This document shows, piece after piece, positions 33,878-42,385 of a stretch of DNA of 64,000 bases. Numbering within the stretch: position 1 is the first letter of the stretch; every line of letters begins with the position of its first letter. Under the pieces are notes generated by a model that was given only the letters and a program-made list of their open reading frames with translations, made no database searches and was not told the origin of the DNA. A program made the translations under genes and the position numbers. This DNA is from Leifsonia sp. PS1209 (GTDB taxonomy: Bacteria; Actinomycetota; Actinomycetes; Actinomycetales; Microbacteriaceae). The stretch is taken from positions 248,001-312,000 of the forward strand of contig NZ_CP051154.1 in the NCBI RefSeq assembly GCF_012317045.1. The letters are read 5' to 3'.

Positions 33878-34989
33878 CGAGTGCCGAGGCCGCCACGCAC
33901 CCCCGGCAGCGGCAGCGCGCTGAGCAGAGCCAGCGTCTCAGTGCCGTCACCCGCGCGCGCCGCCGCCGCGTCCCCGTGCTCGTCGCCCTCGTGGTGCTGC
34001 TCGCCGCCGCCGTGCTGCTCTCCTCCGCCGTCGGCCAGTTCGCGCTCTCTCCGGCCGAGATCGTCGCATCCATCGGCCGCCGCATCGGCATCGGCCCCGC
34101 GGCGACCGGCACGGCGACCTACGCGGACGGCGCACTCTGGAACATCCGGTTCCCGCGGGTGGCGCTCGGGATCGTCGTCGGCGCAGCGCTCGGTGTGGCC
34201 GGCGCGCTGATGCAGGGCGTCTTCGCCAACCCGCTGGCCGAGCCGGCCGTCGTCGGGGTCTCCGCCGGCTGCGCCGTCGGGGCCTGCGCCGTGATCGTCT
34301 TCGACCTGCAGCAGCTCGGCCCGGCGAGCATCCCGCTCGCCGCCTTCATCATGGGCGTGCTGACCACCGTGCTCGTCTACGTGCTCTCCCGCGCCCGCGG
34401 CCGCACCCAGGTGCTGATGCTCGTGCTCACCGGCATCGCGATCAACGCCGTGGCGAACGCGATCATCGCCTTCCTGGTCTTCCAGGCGGACACCGCCAGC
34501 CGCGAGCAGATCATGTTCTGGCAGCTCGGTTCTCTCAACGGAGCCACCTGGGCGGCCGTCGCCGTCACCGCGCCCCTGCTGGTCGTCGGCGTGGGCTGCG
34601 CGTGGCTGCTGGCCAGGCGACTGGATGCGCTCGCGCTCGGCGAACGCAGCGCCAGGCACCTCGGCGTGCCGGTGGAGCGGGTGCGGCTGGTGGCGATCCT
34701 CCTGGTGGCGCTGCTCACCGCCGTCGCCGTGTCGTTCGCGGGGATCATCGCGTTCGTCGGCCTGATCATCCCGCACCTGCTGCGGCTGCTGATCGGACCG
34801 GCGCACGCCGCACTCATCCCGGCCAGCGCCCTCGGCGGCGCCCTGCTGATCAGCGCGGCCGACCTCGCCGCGCGCACGGTCGTGCCGTTCGCCGACCTAC
34901 CCATCGGGATGTTCACCGCCCTCGTCGGCGGCCCGGTCTTCTTCGTGCTGCTCCGGCGCACCATCGCCGCCAAGGAGGGCGCAGCGTGA
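33874..34989 (+). CDS. hmuU: Haem ABC transporter permease HmuU
   Basis: This 371-residue FecCD/BtuC-type permease has about ten hydrophobic segments. Signatures are RFPRVALGIVVGAALGVAGALMQG, FANPLAEPAVVGVSAGCAVGA and the late GIIAFVGLIIPHLLRL loop that contacts the ATPase, with each stretch typical of the family. Basic residues (ARRRRVP) precede TM1. The GTG start overlaps the hmuT stop as GTGA. Confidence 0.93.
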   Translation: MTSAEAATHPRQRQRAEQSQRLSAVTRARRRRVPVLVALVVLLAAAVLLSSAVGQFALSPAEIVASIGRRIGIGPAATGTATYADGALWNIRFPRVALGIVVGAALGVAGALMQGVFANPLAEPAVVGVSAGCAVGACAVIVFDLQQLGPASIPLAAFIMGVLTTVLVYVLSRARGRTQVLMLVLTGIAINAVANAIIAFLVFQADTASREQIMFWQLGSLNGATWAAVAVTAPLLVVGVGCAWLLARRLDALALGERSARHLGVPVERVRLVAILLVALLTAVAVSFAGIIAFVGLIIPHLLRLLIGPAHAALIPASALGGALLISAADLAARTVVPFADLPIGMFTALVGGPVFFVLLRRTIAAKEGAA

Positions 34990-35810
34990 GCGCCGAACTG
35001 CGCGGCGTCAGCCTCGCCGTCGACGGCAGGGCGCTGCTGTCCGACGTAGATCTCGCGGTACGTCCCGGCGAACTCGTCGCCCTCATCGGCCCGAACGGCG
35101 CAGGCAAGTCGACGGCGCTCTCCGTGCTGGCGGGCGACGTGACGCCGGATGCCGGAACGGCGACCATCGACGGACGGCCGCTGTCGCGCATCCGGGTGCA
35201 GGAGCTCGGTCGCCTGCGCAGCGTGCTGCTGCAGCAGAAGGGGGTGTCGTTCTCCTACCCGGTGCGCGAGGTCGTCGCGATGGGGCGGATGCCGTGGTCA
35301 CGTCTCCCGTCGGACGGCGCAGATGCCACCGACGACGGGATCGTCGACGCCGCGCTCGCCAGCACAGACACGGCCCACCTCGCCGACCGGGATGTGACCA
35401 CCCTCTCCGGCGGAGAACTCGCCCGCGTCTCCCTCGCCAGGGTGCTCGCCCAGCGCTGCCGTGTCGTGCTCCTCGACGAACCGACGGACGCGCTCGACAT
35501 CGGCCACCAGGAGCAGGTGCTCGCGCTCGCCGCCGGGCTTGCGGCGGACGGCGCCGCCGTGCTCGCTGTGCTGCACGACCTGAACCTCGCCGCCGCGTAC
35601 GCGGACAGGGTCGTGCTGCTCGCGGGCGGCCGTGTGGTCGCGGACGGATCCCCGCGCGACGTCCTCACCGGCGATCGGCTGAGCGCTGTCTACGGGCACC
35701 CGGTCGAGACCGTCGACCACCCGGTGACCGGCGCGCTGCTCGTGCTGCCGGTGCGCGCATCCACTGCTGTTCGCCCCCGGATGGGGGACATTCTCAGTGC
35801 TTTCGGGTAG
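34986..35810 (+). CDS. hmuV: Haem ABC transporter ATPase HmuV
   Basis: This 274-residue ABC ATPase has Walker A GPNGAGKST, Q-loop LLQQ, signature LSGGELARV, Walker B VVLLDEPTD and the switch His in VLHDLN. It powers haem import through HmuU. The GTG start overlaps the hmuU stop (GTGA), making htaA-like-hmuTUV a fully coupled operon under the iron boxes. Confidence 0.94.
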   Translation: MSAELRGVSLAVDGRALLSDVDLAVRPGELVALIGPNGAGKSTALSVLAGDVTPDAGTATIDGRPLSRIRVQELGRLRSVLLQQKGVSFSYPVREVVAMGRMPWSRLPSDGADATDDGIVDAALASTDTAHLADRDVTTLSGGELARVSLARVLAQRCRVVLLDEPTDALDIGHQEQVLALAAGLAADGAAVLAVLHDLNLAAAYADRVVLLAGGRVVADGSPRDVLTGDRLSAVYGHPVETVDHPVTGALLVLPVRASTAVRPRMGDILSAFG

Positions 35811-35820
35811 CCTGACCGGC

Positions 35821-36135
35821 GTGAACTGGTGGATCGTCGGCGCCGTGGTGGCCGCAGTGGTGCTCGTTGTCGTGGCGTCGAGGCTCGGCTGGATCGACTT
35901 CTCCGACAAGACGAAGACGTCGGGAGGGTCGTCGAGCAGCATCGTCGGCATCGGCGACGAGGTGTTCGCGCCGACCCGTCACGAGGCCCAGGTCGAGCTC
36001 GACCGGCAGTCCATGCTCCCCGCTCCCGCCCCGCTGCCCGGCGACGGGGACAAGGGCATCTGGGAGGGCGGCACGATCCGGATCGATGTGCCGTCTAGCG
36101 CGACTGCAGGTCCTGATACTCGGGATGCTCCCTGA
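35821..36135 (+). CDS. Hypothetical single-TM protein
   Basis: This protein of about 104 residues starts at a GTG 10 bp after hmuV. It has a TM helix at residues 3-22 (WWIVGAVVAAVVLVVVASRL), then a soluble tail with Ser-rich SGGSSSSIVGIGDEVFAPTRHEAQVELDRQ and PLPGDGDKGIWEGG motifs. It may be cotranscribed with hmuV, but no haem-related residues stand out. Its 3' end overlaps the convergent GNAT gene by 41 bp. Function unknown. Confidence 0.7.
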   Translation: MNWWIVGAVVAAVVLVVVASRLGWIDFSDKTKTSGGSSSSIVGIGDEVFAPTRHEAQVELDRQSMLPAPAPLPGDGDKGIWEGGTIRIDVPSSATAGPDTRDAP

Positions 36136-36379
36136 GCCAGTGCCGCACGTACGGGCACGTCGCGACCACGCGCAGGTCGGTGTTCGCGCGCACGTCGTCG
36201 AGCGCTTCCTGCACCAGCGTCGACGCCATCCCCTTCTCCCGCTTCTCCTCGTCGATCACGGTGTGCGTGAACACGATCGCGTCGTCGCGCAGGTCGTACT
36301 CGGCGACGCCGATCTGCTCTCCGTCCTTGACGAGCACGTAACGGGAGGACTCCGGCTGCTTCACCACGGTGAGACTCAT
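36095..36379 (-). CDS. Small GNAT-type acetyltransferase (YjdJ-like)
   Basis: This 94-residue protein matches the short GNAT subfamily: YVLVKDGEQIGVAEYDLRDDAIVFTHTVID (ends given), the acetyl-CoA loop EEKREKGMASTLVQEALDDV and ATCPYVRHWLREHPEY at the C-terminus, which is the classic ending of YjdJ/NATD1-like proteins. The substrate is unknown. It converges on the preceding small gene with a 41-bp overlap. Confidence 0.88.
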   Translation of the reverse strand: MSLTVVKQPESSRYVLVKDGEQIGVAEYDLRDDAIVFTHTVIDEEKREKGMASTLVQEALDDVRANTDLRVVATCPYVRHWLREHPEYQDLQSR

Positions 36380-36445
36380 GCCGCCAGGCTAACCCCGACG
36401 GGCGACGCGGCGGCGACCCGGCGCACACACTGCGAGAATGGTGGA

Positions 36446-37348
36446 ATGCAGGACGACGCCACCGCGGATGCGGCCCTCCCTCCCGTGGCCTGGCATCCGG
36501 ATGCGCCGAGCACCGTCGTGCACGCCGACAACCTCGACATCGTGGCCGCCTTGCCGGACGAGTCGTTCACCCTCATCTACCTCGACCCGCCGTTCAACAC
36601 CGGCCGGTCGCAGACCAGGCGGAGCACCACGTCTGTACGGTCGGCGGGCGGCGCGGGCAGCGTCACCGGGTTCAAAGGGCGCAGCTACGAGCGCATCAAA
36701 GGCGACCTGCTGCGCTACGACGACCGCTTCGACGACTACTGGTCGTTCCTCGAGCCGCGCCTCATCGAGGCGTGGCGCATCCTCGCCGACCACGGCACGC
36801 TCTACCTGCACCTCGACTACCGCGAAGCGCACTACGCCAAGGTGCTGCTGGATGCGCTGTTCGGCCGCGAATCGTTCCTCAACGAGATCGTCTGGGCCTA
36901 CGACTACGGCGCGAAGTCGAAGAACAAGTGGCCGACCAAGCACGACACGATCCTGGTCTACGTGAAGAACCCCGCAGGCTACTTCTTCGACTCATCGGCG
37001 GTCGACAGGGAGCCGTACATGGCGCCCGGCCTGGTGACCGCGGAGAAGGCGGAGCTGGGCAAGCTGCCGACGGACGTGTGGTGGCACACCATCGTCTCCC
37101 CGACCGGCCGCGAGAAGACCGGGTACCCCACCCAGAAGCCGGAAGGCATCCTCCGCCGCATCGTGCAGGCGTCGAGCCGCGAAGGCGACTGGGTGCTCGA
37201 CTTCTTCGCGGGAAGCGGGACGACCGGAGCGGTCGCCGCCGCCCTCGGGCGACGGTTCCTGCTGGTCGACAGCAACCCGGACGCGATCGGCGTGATGCGG
37301 GCGCGGTTCGCCGCCGCGGAGCCCGCCGTGCGGTTCGTGGAGGGGTAG
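36446..37348 (+). CDS. Solitary site-specific DNA methyltransferase
   Basis: This 300-residue DNA methyltransferase of the beta-type order has motif IV YLDPPFNTGR near residue 47 (DPPF, typical of N6-adenine or N4-cytosine enzymes) and the SAM-binding FFAGSGTTGAVA near the C-terminus. Between them lie HGTLYLHLDYREAHY, WAYDYGAKSKNKWPTKHDTILVY and the family motif HPTQKP-like GYPTQKPEGILRRIV. No restriction endonuclease is adjacent, so it looks like an orphan, regulatory-type methylase; the recognition site is unknown. Confidence 0.9.
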   Translation: MQDDATADAALPPVAWHPDAPSTVVHADNLDIVAALPDESFTLIYLDPPFNTGRSQTRRSTTSVRSAGGAGSVTGFKGRSYERIKGDLLRYDDRFDDYWSFLEPRLIEAWRILADHGTLYLHLDYREAHYAKVLLDALFGRESFLNEIVWAYDYGAKSKNKWPTKHDTILVYVKNPAGYFFDSSAVDREPYMAPGLVTAEKAELGKLPTDVWWHTIVSPTGREKTGYPTQKPEGILRRIVQASSREGDWVLDFFAGSGTTGAVAAALGRRFLLVDSNPDAIGVMRARFAAAEPAVRFVEG

Positions 37349-37452
37349 CGGGCGCGCATCCACTGTCCGTCGACGGATTCCTGACACGATTCCAGACACC
37401 CCGGAGCACCCGTCCGGAGAACACCAAGAACGGTATGGGAGGCTGGGGCACT

Positions 37453-38280
37453 ATGCGAACCGCGCTCCGCCCTCTGCCCTTCGTCTGGGGTGCGCTGGGC
37501 ACGGCCGTGGTGTTCGCCCTCATCTACCTGGTGTTCGTGCAGAGCTACATGGGCCAGGTCATCGACGAGCGCGCCTTCGCGGGGGCAGACGCGTGGAAGG
37601 GCGACCTGATCGAGTTCGCCCACACCTTCCTCAACGCGCTGCCGGCCGCCTCGGTCATCCTGGGCTGTATTGCCGCCCTCGCGATCGTGGCGTTCCGCCG
37701 CAACTGGGCGGTCTTCTTCGTGGCCGTCGCGGCCGCGGCACTCGCCAACGGCAGCACGCAGCTGCTCAAGTACACCGTGCTCAGCCGCCCGTCGAAAGGC
37801 GTGGACGTCGGCCTCGCCAACTCCCTGCCGTCCGGGCACACCACCGTCGCTGCGTCGGCGGCGCTCGTCGTCTTCCTCGTCGCATCCCCGCGCTTCCGCC
37901 CGCTGGCCGCGGTGATCGGCTCGATCTTCACGATCGCGGCAGGCGCATCCACGCTGGTGGAGCAGTGGCACCGGCCGAGCGACGTGGTCGCTGGGATGCT
38001 CGTGGTGGCATTCTGGGGCTGCATCGCCGGCCTGCTCTACTCCTGGCTTCGCGTGCCCACCGCGCAACGCCCGGTGCGCACGAAGCTGTGGACCCTGCTC
38101 TGGATCGCGGTGGTCTGCGCCGTCGGAGCGGTCGCGGCGCTGCTGGTGACGTACTTCTCCGCGCAGGACGGCGCGAGCCAGCATTTGTTCGTGGCGTACG
38201 CCGGGGGTGTTGCGGCGATCGTGGCGACGGGGTTCGTGCTCGCGGTGCTGGGGAACCGGGTGTTCCGGGCGCTGGGGTAG
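37453..38280 (+). CDS. PAP2-superfamily membrane phosphatase
   Basis: This 275-residue, about six-TM phosphatase has the three PAP2 motifs: KYTVLSRPSKG, PSGHTT and the His region QWHRPSDVVAG (the first Arg of motif 3 is replaced by the context ASTLVEQWHRPSD). The substrate may be undecaprenyl or phosphatidic phosphates. The ATG of MRTALRP, 10 bases after GGAGG, is preferred. It ends in a shared terminator. Confidence 0.88.
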   Translation: MRTALRPLPFVWGALGTAVVFALIYLVFVQSYMGQVIDERAFAGADAWKGDLIEFAHTFLNALPAASVILGCIAALAIVAFRRNWAVFFVAVAAAALANGSTQLLKYTVLSRPSKGVDVGLANSLPSGHTTVAASAALVVFLVASPRFRPLAAVIGSIFTIAAGASTLVEQWHRPSDVVAGMLVVAFWGCIAGLLYSWLRVPTAQRPVRTKLWTLLWIAVVCAVGAVAALLVTYFSAQDGASQHLFVAYAGGVAAIVATGFVLAVLGNRVFRALG

Positions 38281-38296
38281 CGGCCGGAACACCCGG
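38256..38296. terminator. 13-bp perfect stem shared by convergent genes
   Basis: CCGGGTGTTCCGG (38256-38268) and CCGGAACACCCGG (38284-38296) pair perfectly; the 15-nt loop contains the PAP2 stop codon. It ends six bases before the stop of the convergent protease gene, so it probably terminates both. Confidence 0.75.
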
Positions 38297-38302
38297 GAGT
38301 CA

Positions 38303-40552
38303 TCAGCAGATGATTCCCTGCCCGACCGCGTCGGAGAGAAGTGACGCGCCGCCGAGGAGGACGACTTCCTTGGCAGCGATGGTGCGCTGCACGTCGTTGA
38401 GAGTCCGGAGCACGCACGCCTGAGGCGACAGAGCGAGTGGCGCCTCCTGACGCCCCGCGATCACTGCGCCCGCCAGGGCGTCAGGGAAGTTGAGACCGCT
38501 GGCGAGGTACACGCTGCCGCCCTTGGTGTGATGTGCCTTGGCGATCAGGTTCGACGTGTTGAAGCGGTCGCTTCCCGCGTAGCGGACGACGGAATGCTTG
38601 GACTTCAATGCCGTCTCGATGGCGGAGGATACGACAGTCGTTCCACCGGCGATGTATGCGGTCTTCGTACCGATCCCGGTGAGGTATGCCGAGGTGGTGG
38701 CCGGCACGGCTGCAGAGGTTCCGGGAACGAGCACGACGGGTGCGCGGAGCTTCCCCGCCGCTGCACCGGCAGAGAGGGCATCCGGATAGTCGAGACCGGT
38801 CGCGATGAACGCGGTCGTGGACGCGCTCCAGCCGTACTTCCCGATGGCGACGGAGGTCGTGTACCGGTCGTCCCCGGAGATCCGCTGCACGCTGCCTCCG
38901 GATACGACGAGCCCCTTGAGGGCGGACTCCACGGCACTGGGGACAGCGGTCGTGCCGCCGATCACGAGAATCTTCGACGGCTTCAGTCGTTTGATCTCGT
39001 TCGTGGTGGCCGCCGGCAGACCGCTGGGATGTGTCAGCAAGAGCGGACCGCCGAGCTTTGCCGCGAGCGGTGCGGCCGAGAGTGCGTCCGGGAAGTCGGT
39101 GCCGGTCGCGACGACCAGCGTGGCGACCTTGGCCGGATCACTGAATCCATGCCGGGAGATGGTGGCGGCGGTCTCGTACCGGTCGCCGCCGGAAAGGCGG
39201 GTGATGGTCGTCTTTGTGCGGTAGTTGGCGATGACCGGCGCCATGAGGTTGAAGCTGCGAGCGGCGTCGGCCGTGGCGGTGCCAGAAGGGATGGTCGGGT
39301 GTCCGATGAACTTGACGTTGGGGTTGGCGTACTGCGCCTTTTGTGCGCAGTCGACGTTCGGGCAGTCGTAGGACATGATGTCGCGCGCCTTTCCGGCGAC
39401 CTGGTGGCCGTAGCTGAACGCGAAGGGGATGTTCTCCTTGCCGGAGTGGGCGTAGTCGTGGTCGCTCCCGAAGTTGTGGCCGAGCTCGTGAGCGAGCGTG
39501 AACCCATCCAGGCGATCGGCCGCGGTGACACTGACGCCCAGAGTGGGAGTGCCCTGCGCTGCAGGCAGGAAGCCCCAGCCCCATGCGCCGATCGATTTGG
39601 GGACGATGAGTGCGATCAGGTCGGCGCCGACGGCGTCGCGCTGGTTGTGCAATATATCGAGGCCATTGTCGCCCTTCTTCAACTTTTGGGCGTCGTCGCT
39701 GAGTCCTACTGAAGATTGTGTGTAGGCGACCGGGGCCATGGACATGAGGTTCACCCTGATGTTGACGCCCGAGGTTACGAGTGCGGTGTTCGTTTCCGTG
39801 ACGCGCTGGGTGACTGCCGCCTTTGTAGCGGCGCCGAGCGAGTTGACGTACCCGACGAGGAGATCGATGGTGGCCGGAGTGGCCGTGGCTCGGTTGCGGG
39901 ACGTTTGTTCGCCAGGATCGGGAGCTGGGACTGAACCTGGCGCGGAAAGAACGCCGTCCGTTTCTGACGGGTCGTGCGCGGCGTGACCGAGTTCGTTCAG
40001 GCGGACGACCCCACTGGACGACTGATCGATCTCCACTCGCGGCTCGACGCCGCGATCGATCCCGCCGTAGAGGGCATACCGTCCCGACTCGTCGGGAATG
40101 AACGTGAACGCCGCCGTTTCGGCGGCGGCTCCGTCGACCCAGCGGTGGCCGATCACCTCGACGGTCGGCATCGCGTCGGTTCCCTCGACGTCCAGAGAGA
40201 CCGCGACCTCCGTGACCTCGATCGACACTCTCTCTCCGTCGAACAGCGTCAGCGCGAGGTCGCCAGCCTTTGGAACGATCAGTCGCTCGCCGGGTTGAGC
40301 CAGCGCGAGGGACTCGGTGGACACGACTGCTCGTACCGCGGTGTCGGCATCCAGCGCGACGGTGCGGCTCTGCGTGGTGCCCGGCGGCGTCGGACTGGCG
40401 ACATCACGCCCCAGCCGGGCGTCCGCGGTGAACCACTCCCCGGTCTCATCGCCGGGGGCGGCCGACGCGGCGGACGACGAGAAGGCGATGAAACCAGCCA
40501 GCAGAAAAGTTGAGGCGGCGAGTGCTGTCGCCCGCGCGGGTCGTTTATGCAT
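38303..40552 (-). CDS. Secreted zinc metalloprotease with three cell-wall-binding repeats
   Basis: This 749-residue exoprotein has a signal peptide (MHKRPARATALAASTF...SAASAAP), a propeptide-like region, then a metzincin catalytic domain with HELGHNFGSDHD near residue 355 and a downstream Met-turn (DIMSYDCP), as in M12-like proteases. Three CW_binding_2-type repeats of about 100 residues follow (SGGDRYETA, SGDDRYTTS, AGSDRFNTS), which should hold it on the cell wall. The ATG of MHKRPARA, preceded by GGAG, is chosen over an upstream in-frame extension. GC is locally lower than in its neighbours. Confidence 0.9.
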   Translation of the reverse strand: MHKRPARATALAASTFLLAGFIAFSSSAASAAPGDETGEWFTADARLGRDVASPTPPGTTQSRTVALDADTAVRAVVSTESLALAQPGERLIVPKAGDLALTLFDGERVSIEVTEVAVSLDVEGTDAMPTVEVIGHRWVDGAAAETAAFTFIPDESGRYALYGGIDRGVEPRVEIDQSSSGVVRLNELGHAAHDPSETDGVLSAPGSVPAPDPGEQTSRNRATATPATIDLLVGYVNSLGAATKAAVTQRVTETNTALVTSGVNIRVNLMSMAPVAYTQSSVGLSDDAQKLKKGDNGLDILHNQRDAVGADLIALIVPKSIGAWGWGFLPAAQGTPTLGVSVTAADRLDGFTLAHELGHNFGSDHDYAHSGKENIPFAFSYGHQVAGKARDIMSYDCPNVDCAQKAQYANPNVKFIGHPTIPSGTATADAARSFNLMAPVIANYRTKTTITRLSGGDRYETAATISRHGFSDPAKVATLVVATGTDFPDALSAAPLAAKLGGPLLLTHPSGLPAATTNEIKRLKPSKILVIGGTTAVPSAVESALKGLVVSGGSVQRISGDDRYTTSVAIGKYGWSASTTAFIATGLDYPDALSAGAAAGKLRAPVVLVPGTSAAVPATTSAYLTGIGTKTAYIAGGTTVVSSAIETALKSKHSVVRYAGSDRFNTSNLIAKAHHTKGGSVYLASGLNFPDALAGAVIAGRQEAPLALSPQACVLRTLNDVQRTIAAKEVVLLGGASLLSDAVGQGIIC

Positions 40553-40598
40553 GTGTCTCCGAAGCTGCGATGGGTACTTTAGTGAGTAAGCTTTGCAT

Positions 40599-41354
40599 AT
40601 GTTTGACGTAACAAAAAAACATTCTGGCTGCGTAAATCGGCGGATTCTCTTATCTCTTCGCACCCTTCGTGTGGCTCTCGTGGTCTGCGTGGGCGCGGCA
40701 GTCTCCGGCGTCGTGCTCGCGCCGGCCGCTGCGTGGGCAGTTGACGAACAGCCTTCCGATCAGATTGCCGAGGCTGAACCGGCTCCCGATCGCATTACGC
40801 ACATCGCCGTGTCACCGCTCCAGGCGCTTCCCGGCGGGCTCGTCCATGTCACAGGCGAGTGCACACTCAAGGGACGCGCAGCCACCTTGGTCGGGGTCTA
40901 CTTGAACAAGGTCGTATTCGACAACAACTACGTGGATTTCGCTCTTGATGTGCCCATCGACGGGGCAACCGGTCGCATCGATGCGGACATAGCCATCCCC
41001 AGCGATGCTTCGCCCGGAACTTACAGGGTGGGTTGGATGTGCTCCATGTTCGATATGGGCTTCGGTGGCGACGACATAGACTCGGAGCCGGTGCACTTCA
41101 CCGTCCTCGACTCCGGTATACCGACCCCCACCCCCGAACCCGAACCGTCGGTCGCCGTGCCGAGTGCGCCGCCCGCGCCGTCGACCTCGAACTCCACCCC
41201 GACCTCCACCCCGACCTCGACAACGTCGGAGGACGAGCTCGCCGCGACCGGCTCATCGAGCACGGTCGCGGCAGGCATCGCCACGATGATCGCGCTCGCC
41301 GGCGCCGCCATGCTCCTCCTCCGCCGGACGCGCCGCACCAAGCCGGGCGCCTAG
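40599..41354 (+). CDS. LAXTG-type anchored surface protein of unknown function
   Basis: This protein of about 251 residues has a signal peptide with a hydrophobic core (VALVVCVGAAVSGVVLAPAAAWA), one beta-rich domain with two cysteines (GECTLKGRAATLVGVYL ... VGWMCSMFD), a Pro/Thr/Ser stalk, and a C-terminal LAATG at about 214-218, hydrophobic helix and RRTRRTK. It is divergent from the protease gene. Its 5' part has AT-rich codons (CAAAAAAACATT region), unlike most neighbours. Function unknown; start uncertain, since no good Shine-Dalgarno is seen. Confidence 0.75.
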   Translation: MFDVTKKHSGCVNRRILLSLRTLRVALVVCVGAAVSGVVLAPAAAWAVDEQPSDQIAEAEPAPDRITHIAVSPLQALPGGLVHVTGECTLKGRAATLVGVYLNKVVFDNNYVDFALDVPIDGATGRIDADIAIPSDASPGTYRVGWMCSMFDMGFGGDDIDSEPVHFTVLDSGIPTPTPEPEPSVAVPSAPPAPSTSNSTPTSTPTSTTSEDELAATGSSSTVAAGIATMIALAGAAMLLLRRTRRTKPGA

Positions 41355-41358
41355 CCCC

Positions 41359-42381
41359 CTACGAGCTCTGCCGCACCACCAGCTCCGTCGGCAGCAGCGT
41401 CACCCTGTCCACCGGTTCGCCTTCGATGCGGCGCACCAGGACCTCCGCCATCGTCTCGCCCAGCCCGACCGACGGCTGGTGCACGGTGGTCAGGGGCGGC
41501 GTCGCCGTGAGGCCGAAGTAGTCGTCGTCGTAGCCGACGACCGCGATGTCGCCGGGGATGCTCAGGCCGGCCTCCAGGATGGCCGAGTATGCGCCGGCAG
41601 CCATCTGGTCGTTGGCGGCGAACAGGCCGTCGATCGGCACGCCGCGGGCGAGGAGGCGGCGCATGGCTTCCATGCCGGACATGGGGGAGAAGTCGCCGTA
41701 CTCGACCAACGAGGTGTCGAGGCCGTGCGCATCCATCGCCCTGTGCCAGCCGGTGAAGCGGTCGAGGCCGGCCGGCATGTCCTGGGGGCCGGTGATGAGG
41801 GCGATGTTGCGGCGGCCGCGCTCGATCAGGTGCTCTGTCGCGCCCGCCGCTCCGGCGACGTTGTCGACGTCGACGAAGGAGGCGTTGTGCTCTGTCTCGC
41901 TCACCGGGCGGCCGCCATAGACGATCGGCAGTGTCGAGCCGAGTTGCGCGTACGAGTGGTCGCCGGAGTGGTGGGAGACGACGAGGGCGCCGTCGACGTT
42001 GCCGCCCATCAGGTACCGCCTGGTCTTGTCGGGGTTCAGCTCCGACGAGATCACCATGTTGAGCGTGTACTCCGTGTCGGCCAGGTGCAGGGCGACGCCC
42101 TGGACGATGGACGCGAAGAACGGGTCGGCGAAGACCTTCGCCGTCGACTCCGGCACGACCAGGGCGATCACCTGCGTGCGACGGGATGCGAGGGAGCGGG
42201 CGGCGCGGTTCGGCACGTAGTTGAGGTCGGCGATGGCCTTGGTGACCGCCTCCGTCACCTCGGGCGTGACCTTCGTGGAACCGTTCACGACGCGGGACAC
42301 GGTGGCGCGCGAGACTCCCGCACGCGCCGCCACCGCTTCGAGGGTGGGAACGGCGCGACCGTCCACCTGCTCCGACGTCAT
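41359..42381 (-). CDS. LacI-family regulator of the beta-glucoside locus (CebR-like)
   Basis: This 340-residue repressor has the LacI helix-turn-helix and hinge (LEAVAARAGVSRATVSRVVNG, then RAARSLASRRTQVIALV) and a sugar-binding domain. It follows the GH1 gene by 4 bp on the same strand, so it is the last gene of the ABC-GH1 operon. The operon promoter carries two copies of TGAGAGCGCTCTCA, one base per half-site from the Streptomyces CebR operator TGGGAGCGCTCCCA, so it is very probably a cellobiose-responsive CebR/BglR homologue. Confidence 0.9.
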   Translation of the reverse strand: MTSEQVDGRAVPTLEAVAARAGVSRATVSRVVNGSTKVTPEVTEAVTKAIADLNYVPNRAARSLASRRTQVIALVVPESTAKVFADPFFASIVQGVALHLADTEYTLNMVISSELNPDKTRRYLMGGNVDGALVVSHHSGDHSYAQLGSTLPIVYGGRPVSETEHNASFVDVDNVAGAAGATEHLIERGRRNIALITGPQDMPAGLDRFTGWHRAMDAHGLDTSLVEYGDFSPMSGMEAMRRLLARGVPIDGLFAANDQMAAGAYSAILEAGLSIPGDIAVVGYDDDYFGLTATPPLTTVHQPSVGLGETMAEVLVRRIEGEPVDRVTLLPTELVVRQSS

Positions 42382-42385
42382 CGGG

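Noticed and set aside
36446..37348. Restriction-modification defence system
   Set aside because: No endonuclease or specificity gene is adjacent.
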